The position numbers were made by a program, and so were the translations under genes. DNA of 8,182 nucleotides from NCBI GenBank assembly GCA_016793415.1, contig JAEUMC010000418.1, positions 1 to 8,182 on the forward strand, written 5' to 3'. Below, piece after piece: positions 1 to 6,105 of this stretch. Within the stretch, counting starts at the first letter, position 1. Each line of letters starts with the position of its first letter. The DNA comes from Devosia sp. Its GTDB lineage: Bacteria; Pseudomonadota; Alphaproteobacteria; Rhizobiales; Devosiaceae. The notes beneath the pieces were generated by a model. That model saw nothing but the letters and a program-made list of their open reading frames with translations, did no database searches and was not told where the DNA came from.

Positions 1-642
1 GGCTTCTCAGCCACCTTCACCAATACCGTGCTGGTCGGCATTCCCGTGGTGCAGCGGGCCTATGGCAATGAAGCGCTGGCCACCGCCTTCTCGATCATCG
101 CCTTTCATGCCCCGGTGCTGATCACCGCCGGCATGATCACCATGGAGCTGCTGCGCCGCGATGGCGCGCCGCTGCACAAGACGCTCGGCGTGGCGCTGAT
201 GCGGGTCGTCGCCAACCCGCTGCTCTGGGGCATCGCGGCTGGCGCCGCGGCCAACCTGATGCACGTCAAGCTGGTCGAGCCGGCCGAGGCCTTCATCGCC
301 ATGATGGCTGCCGCCGTCACGCCTGCGGCTTTGTTCGGCCTGGGCGGTGCGCTGAACGACTACAAGCTTTCTGAAAGCTGGGGCCAGTCGCTCACCATGT
401 CGCTGCTGAAGCTGCTGCTGCAGCCGGCCATCGCCTGGGTGATCATGGTGCCGATCCTCCATATCGATCACGACCTTGCCCGCTACGGCGTGCTGCTCGC
501 CGCCATGCCGGCCGGAATCAACGTCTATGTCTTCGCCACCTACTACAACCGCTCCGTCCACATAGCCGCCAACACCATCCTGATCTCGACGGTGCTGAGC
601 GTGCTGACGGTGAGTGGCTGGCTGTACGTGCTGGGGTTGTAG
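1..642 (+). CDS. AEC family (auxin efflux carrier-like) transporter, 5' end missing
   Basis: The reading frame is open from base 1, so the gene starts before the window; 213 residues are visible against about 310-320 usual for the family, so roughly 100 N-terminal residues are missing. AEC proteins are inner-membrane secondary carriers of the bile/arsenite/riboflavin transporter superfamily, often moving organic acids such as malonate or malate; the substrate here cannot be told. Seen directly: the conserved first-half stretch FTNTVLVGIPV (visible residues 6-16), several hydrophobic segments typical of membrane helices (about 26-48, 70-85, 98-115, 130-150, 160-176 and 190-212), and the late motif MPAGINVYVFATYY. 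The GTG at 28 falls inside the conserved motif and is not the start. The stop is followed 15 bp later by a long palindrome, and the downstream gene is convergent. Confidence 0.87.
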   Translation, partial: GFSATFTNTVLVGIPVVQRAYGNEALATAFSIIAFHAPVLITAGMITMELLRRDGAPLHKTLGVALMRVVANPLLWGIAAGAAANLMHVKLVEPAEAFIAMMAAAVTPAALFGLGGALNDYKLSESWGQSLTMSLLKLLLQPAIAWVIMVPILHIDHDLARYGVLLAAMPAGINVYVFATYYNRSVHIAANTILISTVLSVLTVSGWLYVLGL

Positions 643-657
643 CCAACCGGCTGGTGT

Positions 658-775
658 GGGCTGACCCCCACCCCTGTCCCCTCCCCGCAAGGGGGAGGGA
701 GACCCTCACACTGACATTGCAGTCTGCGTCTCCCTCCCCCTTGCGGGGAGGGATCAAGGGTGGGGGTCCGCAGTC
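658..775. repeat. Long palindromic intergenic repeat, copy 1
   Basis: This is an inverted repeat between two convergent genes. The inner arms, 679-703 and 728-752, are perfect reverse complements over 25 bases, with a 24-base loop. Outer arms 663-673 (gacccccaccc) and 758-768 (gggtgggggtc) also pair perfectly. Each inner arm is itself nearly palindromic (ctccccgcaagggggag), so the RNA could fold either as one long stem or as two short hairpins. The left half is almost identical to that of the repeat at 7838-7956. No T-run follows, so it is not a classic intrinsic terminator, but a bidirectional 3'-end or RNA-stabilising role fits its position. I see no gene inside it. Confidence 0.85.
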
Positions 776-794
776 ACCGGCCTCAGGATGGTCC

Positions 795-1592
795 CTACTG
801 CGCCGCCTCGACACGCATCGCCAGCACTTGCGGCTCCCCGGCGACCGGGATCGAGCGGACCGGCATGGTCGAGGTGGCGTCGAGCCCGACAGCGACTCGA
901 ACATGCTTGTCCGTGGGGCAGAGCAGCAGCATCGCGTCGAACCCGATCCAGCCCAGCCCATCGTCCCAGGCCTCGGCCCAGGCATGCAGCGCCGGCTGCT
1001 CGCTGTCGCTGCCATTGAGGTATCCCGTGACGTAGCGCGCCGGGATTTCCAGCGCCCGCGCCGCGCCGATGAAGGCATGCGCATAGTCGCTGGCCGGCGC
1101 ATGCACGCCGCTGCTCTGCGATTGGCTCTGTCCGTCCTGGGTTTGCGTCTGTTCCTCGCCGCCGACCACTTCGGCCACCCGAGCCATCAGCGCATGCAGC
1201 AGCGCGATGCGGTCCTGCCCGGTTTTCGGCGCGGTGCGGAACTTCGAGGTAATGCTCCCCGCCGCCTTGGTGGCGGCGGTCGGGCGGCGGTAGAGCGCCG
1301 GCGGGATATCGCCCGGCACCCGGCCGATCACCCCGTTGCGGTCGATGGTCTCGACGATTCCGGCGACGGTGATCGGCAGTTCCGGCTCGGGCCTGATCTG
1401 GCTAACCAGCTGCGCCCGGTTGCCGAATGCATCGATGAAGCTTGCCGCCCGGTCCATTCCCGGCATCTCGATCGACCATTCGTGCACCGTCTGCGTCGGC
1501 CCGGTCAGCGGGGTCAGCAGCACGTGTTGTACGCCGCGGGCGACGCCAGGACCCAGCGCCAGGCTCATCGAATGTCGGATAGCGATCTTCAT
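795..1592 (-). CDS. Transglutaminase-fold protein lacking the catalytic cysteine
   Basis: A 265-residue protein, third in the ATP-grasp/alpha-E operon. The N-terminal half (about 1-95) matches the beta-rich N-terminal domain of bacterial transglutaminase-like proteins (RHSMSLALGPGV, VHEWSIEMPG, DAFGN). The C-terminal half carries the core: AHAFIGAARALEIPARYVTGYL (residues 171 onward), HAWAEAW with H203, and GLGWIGFD with D219, then CPTDKHVRVAVGLD. Family members with an active site read GVCQDHAH; here the corresponding stretch is APASDYAH, which puts Ala167 where the nucleophile should be. The only cysteine in the protein, C225, lies after the Asp. A Gln/Ser-rich stretch (147-160) precedes the core. 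The ATG overlaps the alpha-E stop by one base (TGATG) and has no clear ribosome binding site, so translation is probably coupled. It is probably a pseudoenzyme or binding protein rather than a protease or cross-linker. Confidence 0.88.
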   Translation of the reverse strand: MKIAIRHSMSLALGPGVARGVQHVLLTPLTGPTQTVHEWSIEMPGMDRAASFIDAFGNRAQLVSQIRPEPELPITVAGIVETIDRNGVIGRVPGDIPPALYRRPTAATKAAGSITSKFRTAPKTGQDRIALLHALMARVAEVVGGEEQTQTQDGQSQSQSSGVHAPASDYAHAFIGAARALEIPARYVTGYLNGSDSEQPALHAWAEAWDDGLGWIGFDAMLLLCPTDKHVRVAVGLDATSTMPVRSIPVAGEPQVLAMRVEAAQ

Positions 1593-2536
1593 CAGTAGAA
1601 ATTGTAGCTTTCGGCGAGGGCGTCCGTCATGCGGTTGTTGCGGTCGATGAACTCGGTCAGGAATTCGTGCAGACCGTGCTCGAAGATCTTGTCGACGCTC
1701 GCATCCATCACCAGCGCCGTCACCGCATCGGCGGCGTCGTGCCCGGCAGTGCGCTCGCCATAGATCTCCTCGAGCATGTCGATTGTGCGGTTGATCCACT
1801 GCACGCAGAAGATCAGCGAGCGCGGCATTTCCGGCCTCAGGATCAGGTAGTCGGCGATGTTCCAGGCCTTGTAGCGGTCGTGGTAGACGTGCCGGTAGCT
1901 GCGATGTGCCGAAGCGGCGCGCAGGATCATCGTCCATTGCTGGATATCGACGTCCCCGCCCACCATCGTGGCGCGCGGCAGCAGCACGTAATACTTCATG
2001 TCGAGGATGCGCGCCGTATTGTCGGCCCGCTCGACGAAGTTGCCGATCTGGCTGAAGGCGTAGCCCGCATCGCGCAGGAACGTCGAGAGCAGGGCGCCAC
2101 GATAGCGGTGGCTGACCTGCTTCACCCAGAACAGCAGTTCCTGAAGCTTGGCGCCCGAGATATCCCGCGGCCGGATGGCGGAGAACTCGAGCCAGGCCGC
2201 GTTGATCGATTCCCACATTTCGGTGGTGAGCGCCGTGCGCACCGAACGCGCGTTGGTGCGCGCCGCGAGCAGGCACGACTTCACCGAGGAATAGTTCTCC
2301 TCGTCGAACAGCATGTAATGCGCGACGCTCTGGACGTCGGCCTGCTTGTGCTTGAGGTTGAACCCCTCGTCGGCCTCGGCCGCCTGCAGCATCGAGACGA
2401 GGTGCTCGGAGGCGCCACCCTCGCGGCGCGAGGTGAGGCTCATGCGATAGCCCACCTCGAACATCCGGGCGACGTTTTCGGCCCGCTCGATATAGCGGCT
2501 GAGCCAGAACAGGTTCTGGGCGGTTCTACCGAGCAT
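1592..2536 (-). CDS. Alpha-E domain-containing protein (DUF403 family)
   Basis: A 314-residue, mostly helical protein of the alpha-E family, which accompanies circularly permuted ATP-grasp proteins and transglutaminases. Its biochemical role is not established; it is predicted to assist peptide or amide synthesis. Seen directly: the N-terminal signature MLGRTAQNLFWLSRYIERAE, and two copies of an ERAxNxAR motif, at 18-25 (ERAENVAR) and 169-176 (ERADNTAR), which point to an internal duplication. Other family features are WTMILRAASAHRSYRH (201-216) and the C-terminal FIDRNNRMTDALAESYNFY. The frame stays open for 28 more codons upstream, but those read through the palindromic repeat and give a low-complexity leader. 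The ATG at 2536 has a GAGGTG ribosome binding site and begins exactly at the family signature. It lies downstream of the ATP-grasp gene and overlaps the transglutaminase start by one base. Confidence 0.93.
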   Translation of the reverse strand: MLGRTAQNLFWLSRYIERAENVARMFEVGYRMSLTSRREGGASEHLVSMLQAAEADEGFNLKHKQADVQSVAHYMLFDEENYSSVKSCLLAARTNARSVRTALTTEMWESINAAWLEFSAIRPRDISGAKLQELLFWVKQVSHRYRGALLSTFLRDAGYAFSQIGNFVERADNTARILDMKYYVLLPRATMVGGDVDIQQWTMILRAASAHRSYRHVYHDRYKAWNIADYLILRPEMPRSLIFCVQWINRTIDMLEEIYGERTAGHDAADAVTALVMDASVDKIFEHGLHEFLTEFIDRNNRMTDALAESYNFY

Positions 2537-2540
2537 GGTG

Positions 2541-2546
2541 CACCTC
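2541..2546 (-). promoter_or_regulatory. Ribosome binding site of the alpha-E gene
   Basis: The minus strand reads GAGGTG followed by CACC and then ATG. This good match to the Shine-Dalgarno consensus fixes the alpha-E start at 2536 rather than at the longer open frame beginning at 2620. The complementary hexamer CACCTC occurs just upstream in the same transcript (2589-2584, inside the palindrome), so this site could be sequestered. Confidence 0.7.
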
Positions 2547-2564
2547 GTGGGCCGGTGCGTGGGG

Positions 2565-2655
2565 CTCCCCCCCCACAAGGGGGGAGGTGAAAGGTCGAGG
2601 CTGTCGCGCGATCGTGCCAAGTGAACGGGTGGGCACCTCCCCCCTTGTGGGGGAG
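2565..2655. repeat. Palindromic repeat between the ATP-grasp and alpha-E genes
   Basis: Arms at 2565-2589 and 2634-2655 are reverse complements apart from a run of C that differs in length, and they enclose a 44-base loop. Each arm is also internally palindromic around acaa/ttgt. It differs in sequence from the two other palindromes in the window but has the same design of C-run, short spacer and G-run. It fills most of the 156-bp gap between two same-strand operon genes, so it would be transcribed. It could limit read-through, protect the upstream ATP-grasp mRNA from decay, or affect alpha-E translation. It looks like a copy of a dispersed intergenic repeat common in Hyphomicrobiales genomes; that is a judgement from memory and not a search. 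Confidence 0.8.
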
Positions 2656-2692
2656 GTTGGGAGGGGGGAGGGCAACACGCTCTGTCTCATCC

Positions 2693-4111
2693 TCAATCCT
2701 CCAGCACCCAGGTATCCTTGGTGCCGCCGCCCTGCGACGAGTTCACCACCAGCGAGCCCTTCTTCAGCGCCACGCGCGTCAGCCCCCCGGGCGTGATCCG
2801 GATGTCGTCGCCACAGAGCACATACGGCCTGAGGTCGACGTGCCGCGGCGCAATCCCCTTGTCGACGAAGGTCGGGCAGGTCGAGAGCGCCAGCGTCGGC
2901 TGCACGATGTAGTTGTCGGGGCGGGCGAGGATCTTCTTTCGGAATTCCTCCCGCATCGCTTTGGTCGAGGCCGGTCCTACCAGCATGCCGTAGCCGCCCG
3001 AGCCGTGCACTTCCTTGACCACCAGTTCCTCGAGATGCTCGAGCACGTAGGCCCGCTCGTCGTCATTGGTGCAGTTGTAGGTCGGGACGTTTTTGAGCAG
3101 CGCCTTCTCGCCGAGATAGAACTCGATGATCTCGGGCACGTAGACATAGACCGCCTTGTCGTCGGCGATGCCGGTGCCCGGCGCATTGACCAGCGTGACG
3201 TTGCCGGCGCGATAGGCGTCGAACAGCCCCGGCACGCCCAGCATCGAATCCGGCCGGAAGGTCAGCGGGTCGAGGAAATCGTCGTCGATGCGGCGGTAGA
3301 TCACGTCGACCCGCTCGGGGCCTTTGGTGGTCCGCATGTAGACTTTGCCACCATCGACGAACAGGTCCTGTCCCTCGCAGAGCTCGGCCCCCATCTGGTC
3401 GGCGAGGAACGAGTGCTCGAAATAGGCTGAGTTGTAGATGCCCGGAGTCAGCACCACGAGGTTGGGCGAGCCGTGCACGCCACCCGGCGCCACGCTCTCC
3501 ATCGTCCGCCGCAGCGTTTCGGGATAGGTCTCGACCGGCGCCACCTTGTAGCGCTGGAACAGTTCGGGCGCGAGCTGCAGCATCGCCTCGCGGTTCTCGA
3601 GCATATAGCTGACGCCCGAGGGGGTGCGCAGGTTGTCTTCGAGCACGTAGAAATCGTCCGGCCCGGTGCGGACGATGTCGACGCCGATGATATGTGAGTA
3701 GACCCCGCGCGCCGGATCGAGTCCCATCATTTCCGGACAGAATGCCGAGTTGTTGAGGATCAGCTTTTCCGGCACCCGCCCGGCCTTCAGGATCTCCTGC
3801 CGGTGGTAGATGTCGTAGAGAAAGGCGTTGAGCGCCCGTACGCGCTGCTCGATGCCCTTCGAAAGCCGCCGCCACTCCATCGCCGAGATGATGCGCGGGA
3901 TGATGTCGAAGGGAATGAGCTTTTCGGTGCCTTCATTGCTGCCGTAGACGGCGAAGGTGATGCCGAGGCGTCGGAACAAGGCTTCGGCGTCAGCCGACAT
4001 CAGACCCAGGGCTTGTGGAGGCTGCTCTTTCAGCCACTCTTCCAGGATGTGGTAGGGCGCGCGGACAGAGGCATCCGCATTGGTCATTTCGTCAAACGGC
4101 GTTGCGGACAT
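2693..4111 (-). CDS. Circularly permuted ATP-grasp protein (DUF404/DUF407 type)
   Basis: A 472-residue cytoplasmic protein of the circularly permuted ATP-grasp family (Pfam CP_ATPgrasp), predicted to use ATP to form amide or peptide bonds through an acyl-phosphate; the substrate is unknown. Visible family motifs are YGSNEGTEKLIPFDIIPR (56-73), GVDIVRTGPDDFYVLEDN (143-160) running into LRTPSGVSYMLENR, YRRIDDDFLDP (272-282), VVKEVHGSGGYGMLVGP (364-380, the glycine-rich nucleotide loop), RHVDLRPYVL (423-432) and the C-terminal SSQGGGTKDTWVLED. The length is normal for the family and no key motif is missing. The ATG at 4111 is preceded by GGGAG with very short spacing; a TTG directly before it and an ATG at 4087 are alternatives. 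It is the first gene of the operon with alpha-E and the transglutaminase-fold protein, divergent from the dehydrogenase pair. Confidence 0.94.
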   Translation of the reverse strand: MSATPFDEMTNADASVRAPYHILEEWLKEQPPQALGLMSADAEALFRRLGITFAVYGSNEGTEKLIPFDIIPRIISAMEWRRLSKGIEQRVRALNAFLYDIYHRQEILKAGRVPEKLILNNSAFCPEMMGLDPARGVYSHIIGVDIVRTGPDDFYVLEDNLRTPSGVSYMLENREAMLQLAPELFQRYKVAPVETYPETLRRTMESVAPGGVHGSPNLVVLTPGIYNSAYFEHSFLADQMGAELCEGQDLFVDGGKVYMRTTKGPERVDVIYRRIDDDFLDPLTFRPDSMLGVPGLFDAYRAGNVTLVNAPGTGIADDKAVYVYVPEIIEFYLGEKALLKNVPTYNCTNDDERAYVLEHLEELVVKEVHGSGGYGMLVGPASTKAMREEFRKKILARPDNYIVQPTLALSTCPTFVDKGIAPRHVDLRPYVLCGDDIRITPGGLTRVALKKGSLVVNSSQGGGTKDTWVLED

Positions 4112-4294
4112 CAACTCCCAAGGGCTTACGGCCTATCCCACTCGATTTGCATTGGTACACGTTTACTTGGGGGCGACAAGCCGGGTTCGGCGTGAATGTC
4201 TCGCATCCGTCGAGAGCACCGCACCCCCACCAACGTCGCCTTCACCCTCGCGCAAAACTGCCATACAACCTTGCGCCGAAAAGGGATGGGACCA
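4112..4294. promoter_or_regulatory. Divergent intergenic region with probable promoters
   Basis: These 183 bp separate the divergent ATP-grasp operon and dehydrogenase operon, so both promoters should lie here or just inside the first genes. I could not find a convincing -35/-10 pair on either strand. The one visible symmetric element is gtacacgtttac at 4155-4166, a 12-bp imperfect palindrome (10 of 12 positions symmetric) centred on ACGT, which could be a regulator site. An in-frame ATG at 4196 would extend the dehydrogenase by 33 residues, but that extension does not look like the family. Confidence 0.45.
4281..4286 (+). promoter_or_regulatory. Ribosome binding site of the 2-hydroxyacid dehydrogenase gene
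   Basis: AAGGGA lies 8 bases before the ATG at 4295. It abuts the other candidate ATG at 4286 with no spacing, which favours 4295 as the start. Confidence 0.5.
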
Positions 4295-5224
4295 ATGCCG
4301 GAAGAGATTCTCCAGACTCACAAGCTGCTCGATCGCTGCGAGAAGGCGCTCGCCGAACGCTACACCGTGCACAAGCTGCACGAGGCGGCCGATAAGGAAG
4401 CGCTGATCAAATCGGTGGCCGGCAAGGTCCGCGCCATCGCCGGCGGCAATGTCGACGGCGCCCTGATGGACAAGCTCCCCAAGCTCGAGATCATCGCCAA
4501 TTTCGGCGTCGGCTACGACTCGATCGATACCAGGGCGGCCAAGGCGCGGAACATCCGCGTCACCAACACGCCCAACGTGCTCAACGATGCGGTGGCTGAA
4601 CTGACATTGGGCCTGATGATCGGGCTCGCCCGCCGCATCCCGCAGGGCGACCAGTTCGTGCGCCAGGGCAAATGGCCCAAGGCGAGCTTCCCGCTGCTCA
4701 CCGAGCTCAACGGCAAGACCGTCGGCATCCTGGGCCTCGGCCGCATCGGCAAGGAAATCGCCACCCGCTGCCAGGCGATGAAGATGCGCGTCGTCTACCA
4801 CGGCCGCACGCGCCAGCATGACGAGCCCTACATCTTCTACGACAAGCTGATCGACATGGCCCGCGACAGCGACTGGCTGGTGATCATTGCCCCAGGCGGC
4901 AAGGGGACCGAGAAGATCGTCTCGCGTGAGGTGCTCGAGGCGCTTGGCCCCGAGGGGTTCATCGTCAACGTTGCGCGGGGCACGCTGATCGACGAGGCGG
5001 CAATGCTGGAACTGCTGCAGAGCAAGAAACTCGGCGGCGCGGCGCTCGACGTGTTCGAGAAAGAGCCGCAGGTGCCAGAGGGCTTCTTCGCGCTCGACAA
5101 CGTCGTGCTGTCGCCGCACCAGGGCAGCGCCACGCATCAGACACGCAACAAAATGGGTGATCTGGTCGTTGCCAATATCGTCGCGCATTTCGCCGGCGAA
5201 CCGCTCCCGAGCGCGGTGGTCTGA
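4295..5224 (+). CDS. D-2-hydroxyacid dehydrogenase (glyoxylate/hydroxypyruvate reductase type)
   Basis: A 309-residue NAD(P)-dependent oxidoreductase of the D-isomer-specific 2-hydroxyacid dehydrogenase family, which interconverts 2-oxo acids and D-2-hydroxy acids in the cytoplasm. Visible features: the substrate-side loop ANFGVGYDSID (68-78), the Rossmann motif GLGRIG (147-152), and the catalytic triad R228 (NVARGT), E257 (FEKEP) and H275 (SPHQGSAT). The spacings of 29 and 18 residues match those of glycerate dehydrogenase. After the second beta strand the sequence is YHGRTRQ with no acidic residue, which suggests NADP(H) preference, as in glyoxylate/hydroxypyruvate reductases. The exact substrate is not determined. 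The ATG at 4295 is chosen for its ribosome binding site and because the family-like sequence starts there; ATGs at 4286 and 4196 are alternatives. The SDR gene follows after 2 bases, so the two are co-transcribed. Confidence 0.92.
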   Translation: MPEEILQTHKLLDRCEKALAERYTVHKLHEAADKEALIKSVAGKVRAIAGGNVDGALMDKLPKLEIIANFGVGYDSIDTRAAKARNIRVTNTPNVLNDAVAELTLGLMIGLARRIPQGDQFVRQGKWPKASFPLLTELNGKTVGILGLGRIGKEIATRCQAMKMRVVYHGRTRQHDEPYIFYDKLIDMARDSDWLVIIAPGGKGTEKIVSREVLEALGPEGFIVNVARGTLIDEAAMLELLQSKKLGGAALDVFEKEPQVPEGFFALDNVVLSPHQGSATHQTRNKMGDLVVANIVAHFAGEPLPSAVV

Positions 5225-5226
5225 TC

Positions 5227-6009
5227 ATGCTGATCGATCTCAGAGGTAAAGTTGCCATCGTCACCGGCGCCGGCCGCGGCATCGGCCGCGCCATCGCGCG
5301 GACCCTCGCCACGGAAGGCGTCACCGTTGCCATCGTCGACTTCCGTCAGGATTTGCTCGATGACGCCGCGGTGGAATGGACCGAGGCCGGCTGGCCCGGC
5401 ATGCGCATTCTCTGCGATGTCCGCGAAGCGGCGCAGGTCAATGCGGCGGTGAGCGCCGTCGACGCCGCCTTCGGTCGGGTCGATATCCTCGTCAACAATG
5501 CCGGTGTTGCCAGCGGCGCGCGAGTCGACAAGCTCGCCGAAGCAGTTTGGGACGCCAATTTCGACACCAATACCAAGGGCACTTTCCTGATGTGCCAGGC
5601 GGTGGCGCCGATCATGCAGCGCCAGGCGTCCGGGCGCATCCTCAATGCAGCTTCGTTCGCCGCCATCATTCCATCGATCGGCGGCGCCGCCTATGCGTCG
5701 AGCAAGTCGGCGGTGGTGCAATTCTCGCGCGTGCTGGCCGGTGAGCTTGGCCCCTTCAACGTGACGGTCAATTCCTACTCGCCGGGCATGGTCCCCACCG
5801 AGATGAACGGCTTCGCCAAATTGCCCGATGCCCGGCAGCAGCGCCTGCTCGACACCCTGACGCTCCGTCAGTGGGGCAATCCCGAGGACGTGGCCAACCT
5901 CATTTGCTTCCTCGCCTCCGATCAGGCCCACTACATCACCGGCGCCTCGATCGATTGCTCCGGCGGCAAGTACGCGACCCAGTTTCCCTCTGCGGCCTAC
6001 GAGAGCTGA
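5227..6009 (+). CDS. SDR family NAD(P)-dependent oxidoreductase
   Basis: A 260-residue classical short-chain dehydrogenase/reductase of normal family length. Visible motifs: the cofactor loop TGAGRGIG (13-20), NNAG (90-93), the catalytic set N115, S143, Y156 and K160 (YASSK), SPGMVPTEM after the sixth strand, and the C-terminal YITGASIDCSGG. D38 at the end of the second strand (VAIVDFR) points to NAD(H) rather than NADP(H). It probably oxidises or reduces an alcohol or ketone group on a small molecule; the sequence alone does not give the substrate. Its ATG lies 2 bases after the dehydrogenase stop, with only a weak GGTGG upstream, so translational coupling is likely. The pairing suggests both enzymes act on related intermediates, one cofactor choice apparently differing from the other. 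Confidence 0.92.
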   Translation: MLIDLRGKVAIVTGAGRGIGRAIARTLATEGVTVAIVDFRQDLLDDAAVEWTEAGWPGMRILCDVREAAQVNAAVSAVDAAFGRVDILVNNAGVASGARVDKLAEAVWDANFDTNTKGTFLMCQAVAPIMQRQASGRILNAASFAAIIPSIGGAAYASSKSAVVQFSRVLAGELGPFNVTVNSYSPGMVPTEMNGFAKLPDARQQRLLDTLTLRQWGNPEDVANLICFLASDQAHYITGASIDCSGGKYATQFPSAAYES

Positions 6010-6014
6010 GGGCA

Positions 6015-6035
6015 GGGGCTCTTTCGCGGAGCCCC
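6015..6035 (+). terminator. Hairpin after the SDR gene, possible terminator
   Basis: ggggctc (6015-6021) pairs perfectly with gagcccc (6029-6035) around a 7-base loop, five bases after the SDR stop. No T-run follows, so it could be a weak terminator or a 3'-end stabiliser for the dehydrogenase mRNA. Confidence 0.45.
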
Positions 6036-6044
6036 GCAAGCGCG

Positions 6045-6071
6045 TTGACCTCGGCGGCTGAGGGGTATTTG
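6045..6071 (+). promoter_or_regulatory. Possible weak promoter before the cyclic-nucleotide-binding gene
   Basis: TTGACC (6045-6050) resembles a -35 box, and TATTTG (6066-6071) is a poor -10 match after a short 15-base spacer. Its position between the hairpin and the gene start is sensible, but the match is weak. Confidence 0.25.
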
Positions 6072-6105
6072 CTGGTTGCGAGATTTCCGTCGGAGGTTAG
6101 CCCCA

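Noticed and set aside
658..775. CRISPR repeat or insertion-sequence end
   Set aside because: There is one inverted unit with no regularly spaced direct copies, no transposase and no target-site duplication that I could see.
654..1598. 314-codon + strand frame opposite the transglutaminase gene
   Set aside because: It starts inside the palindrome and is antisense to a recognised gene; composition is arginine/histidine-rich with no family features.
795..2276. One 493-codon minus-strand frame running through the transglutaminase gene and back into the alpha-E gene
   Set aside because: Only the part after the ATG at 1592 looks like a protein family; the upstream part overlaps the well-supported alpha-E gene in another frame and has the arginine/alanine-rich look of an out-of-frame GC-rich read. 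It is not a fusion.
1667..2590. 307-codon + strand frame opposite the alpha-E gene
   Set aside because: A shadow of GC-rich codon use; no ribosome site or motifs, and it runs into the repeat.
4196..4294. 33-residue N-terminal extension of the dehydrogenase from the ATG at 4196
   Set aside because: No ribosome site, sequence unlike the family, and it would use up half of the divergent promoter region; the ATG at 4295 has a better site.
4163..5188. 341-codon minus-strand frame opposite the 2-hydroxyacid dehydrogenase
   Set aside because: Antisense shadow; the sense frame has all catalytic motifs.
6015..6035. Riboswitch or small RNA at the hairpin after the SDR gene
   Set aside because: It is a single 7-bp stem with no further conserved structure, better explained as a terminator or 3'-end hairpin.
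5137..6039. 300-codon minus-strand frame opposite the SDR gene
   Set aside because: Antisense shadow; the sense frame has the full SDR motif set.
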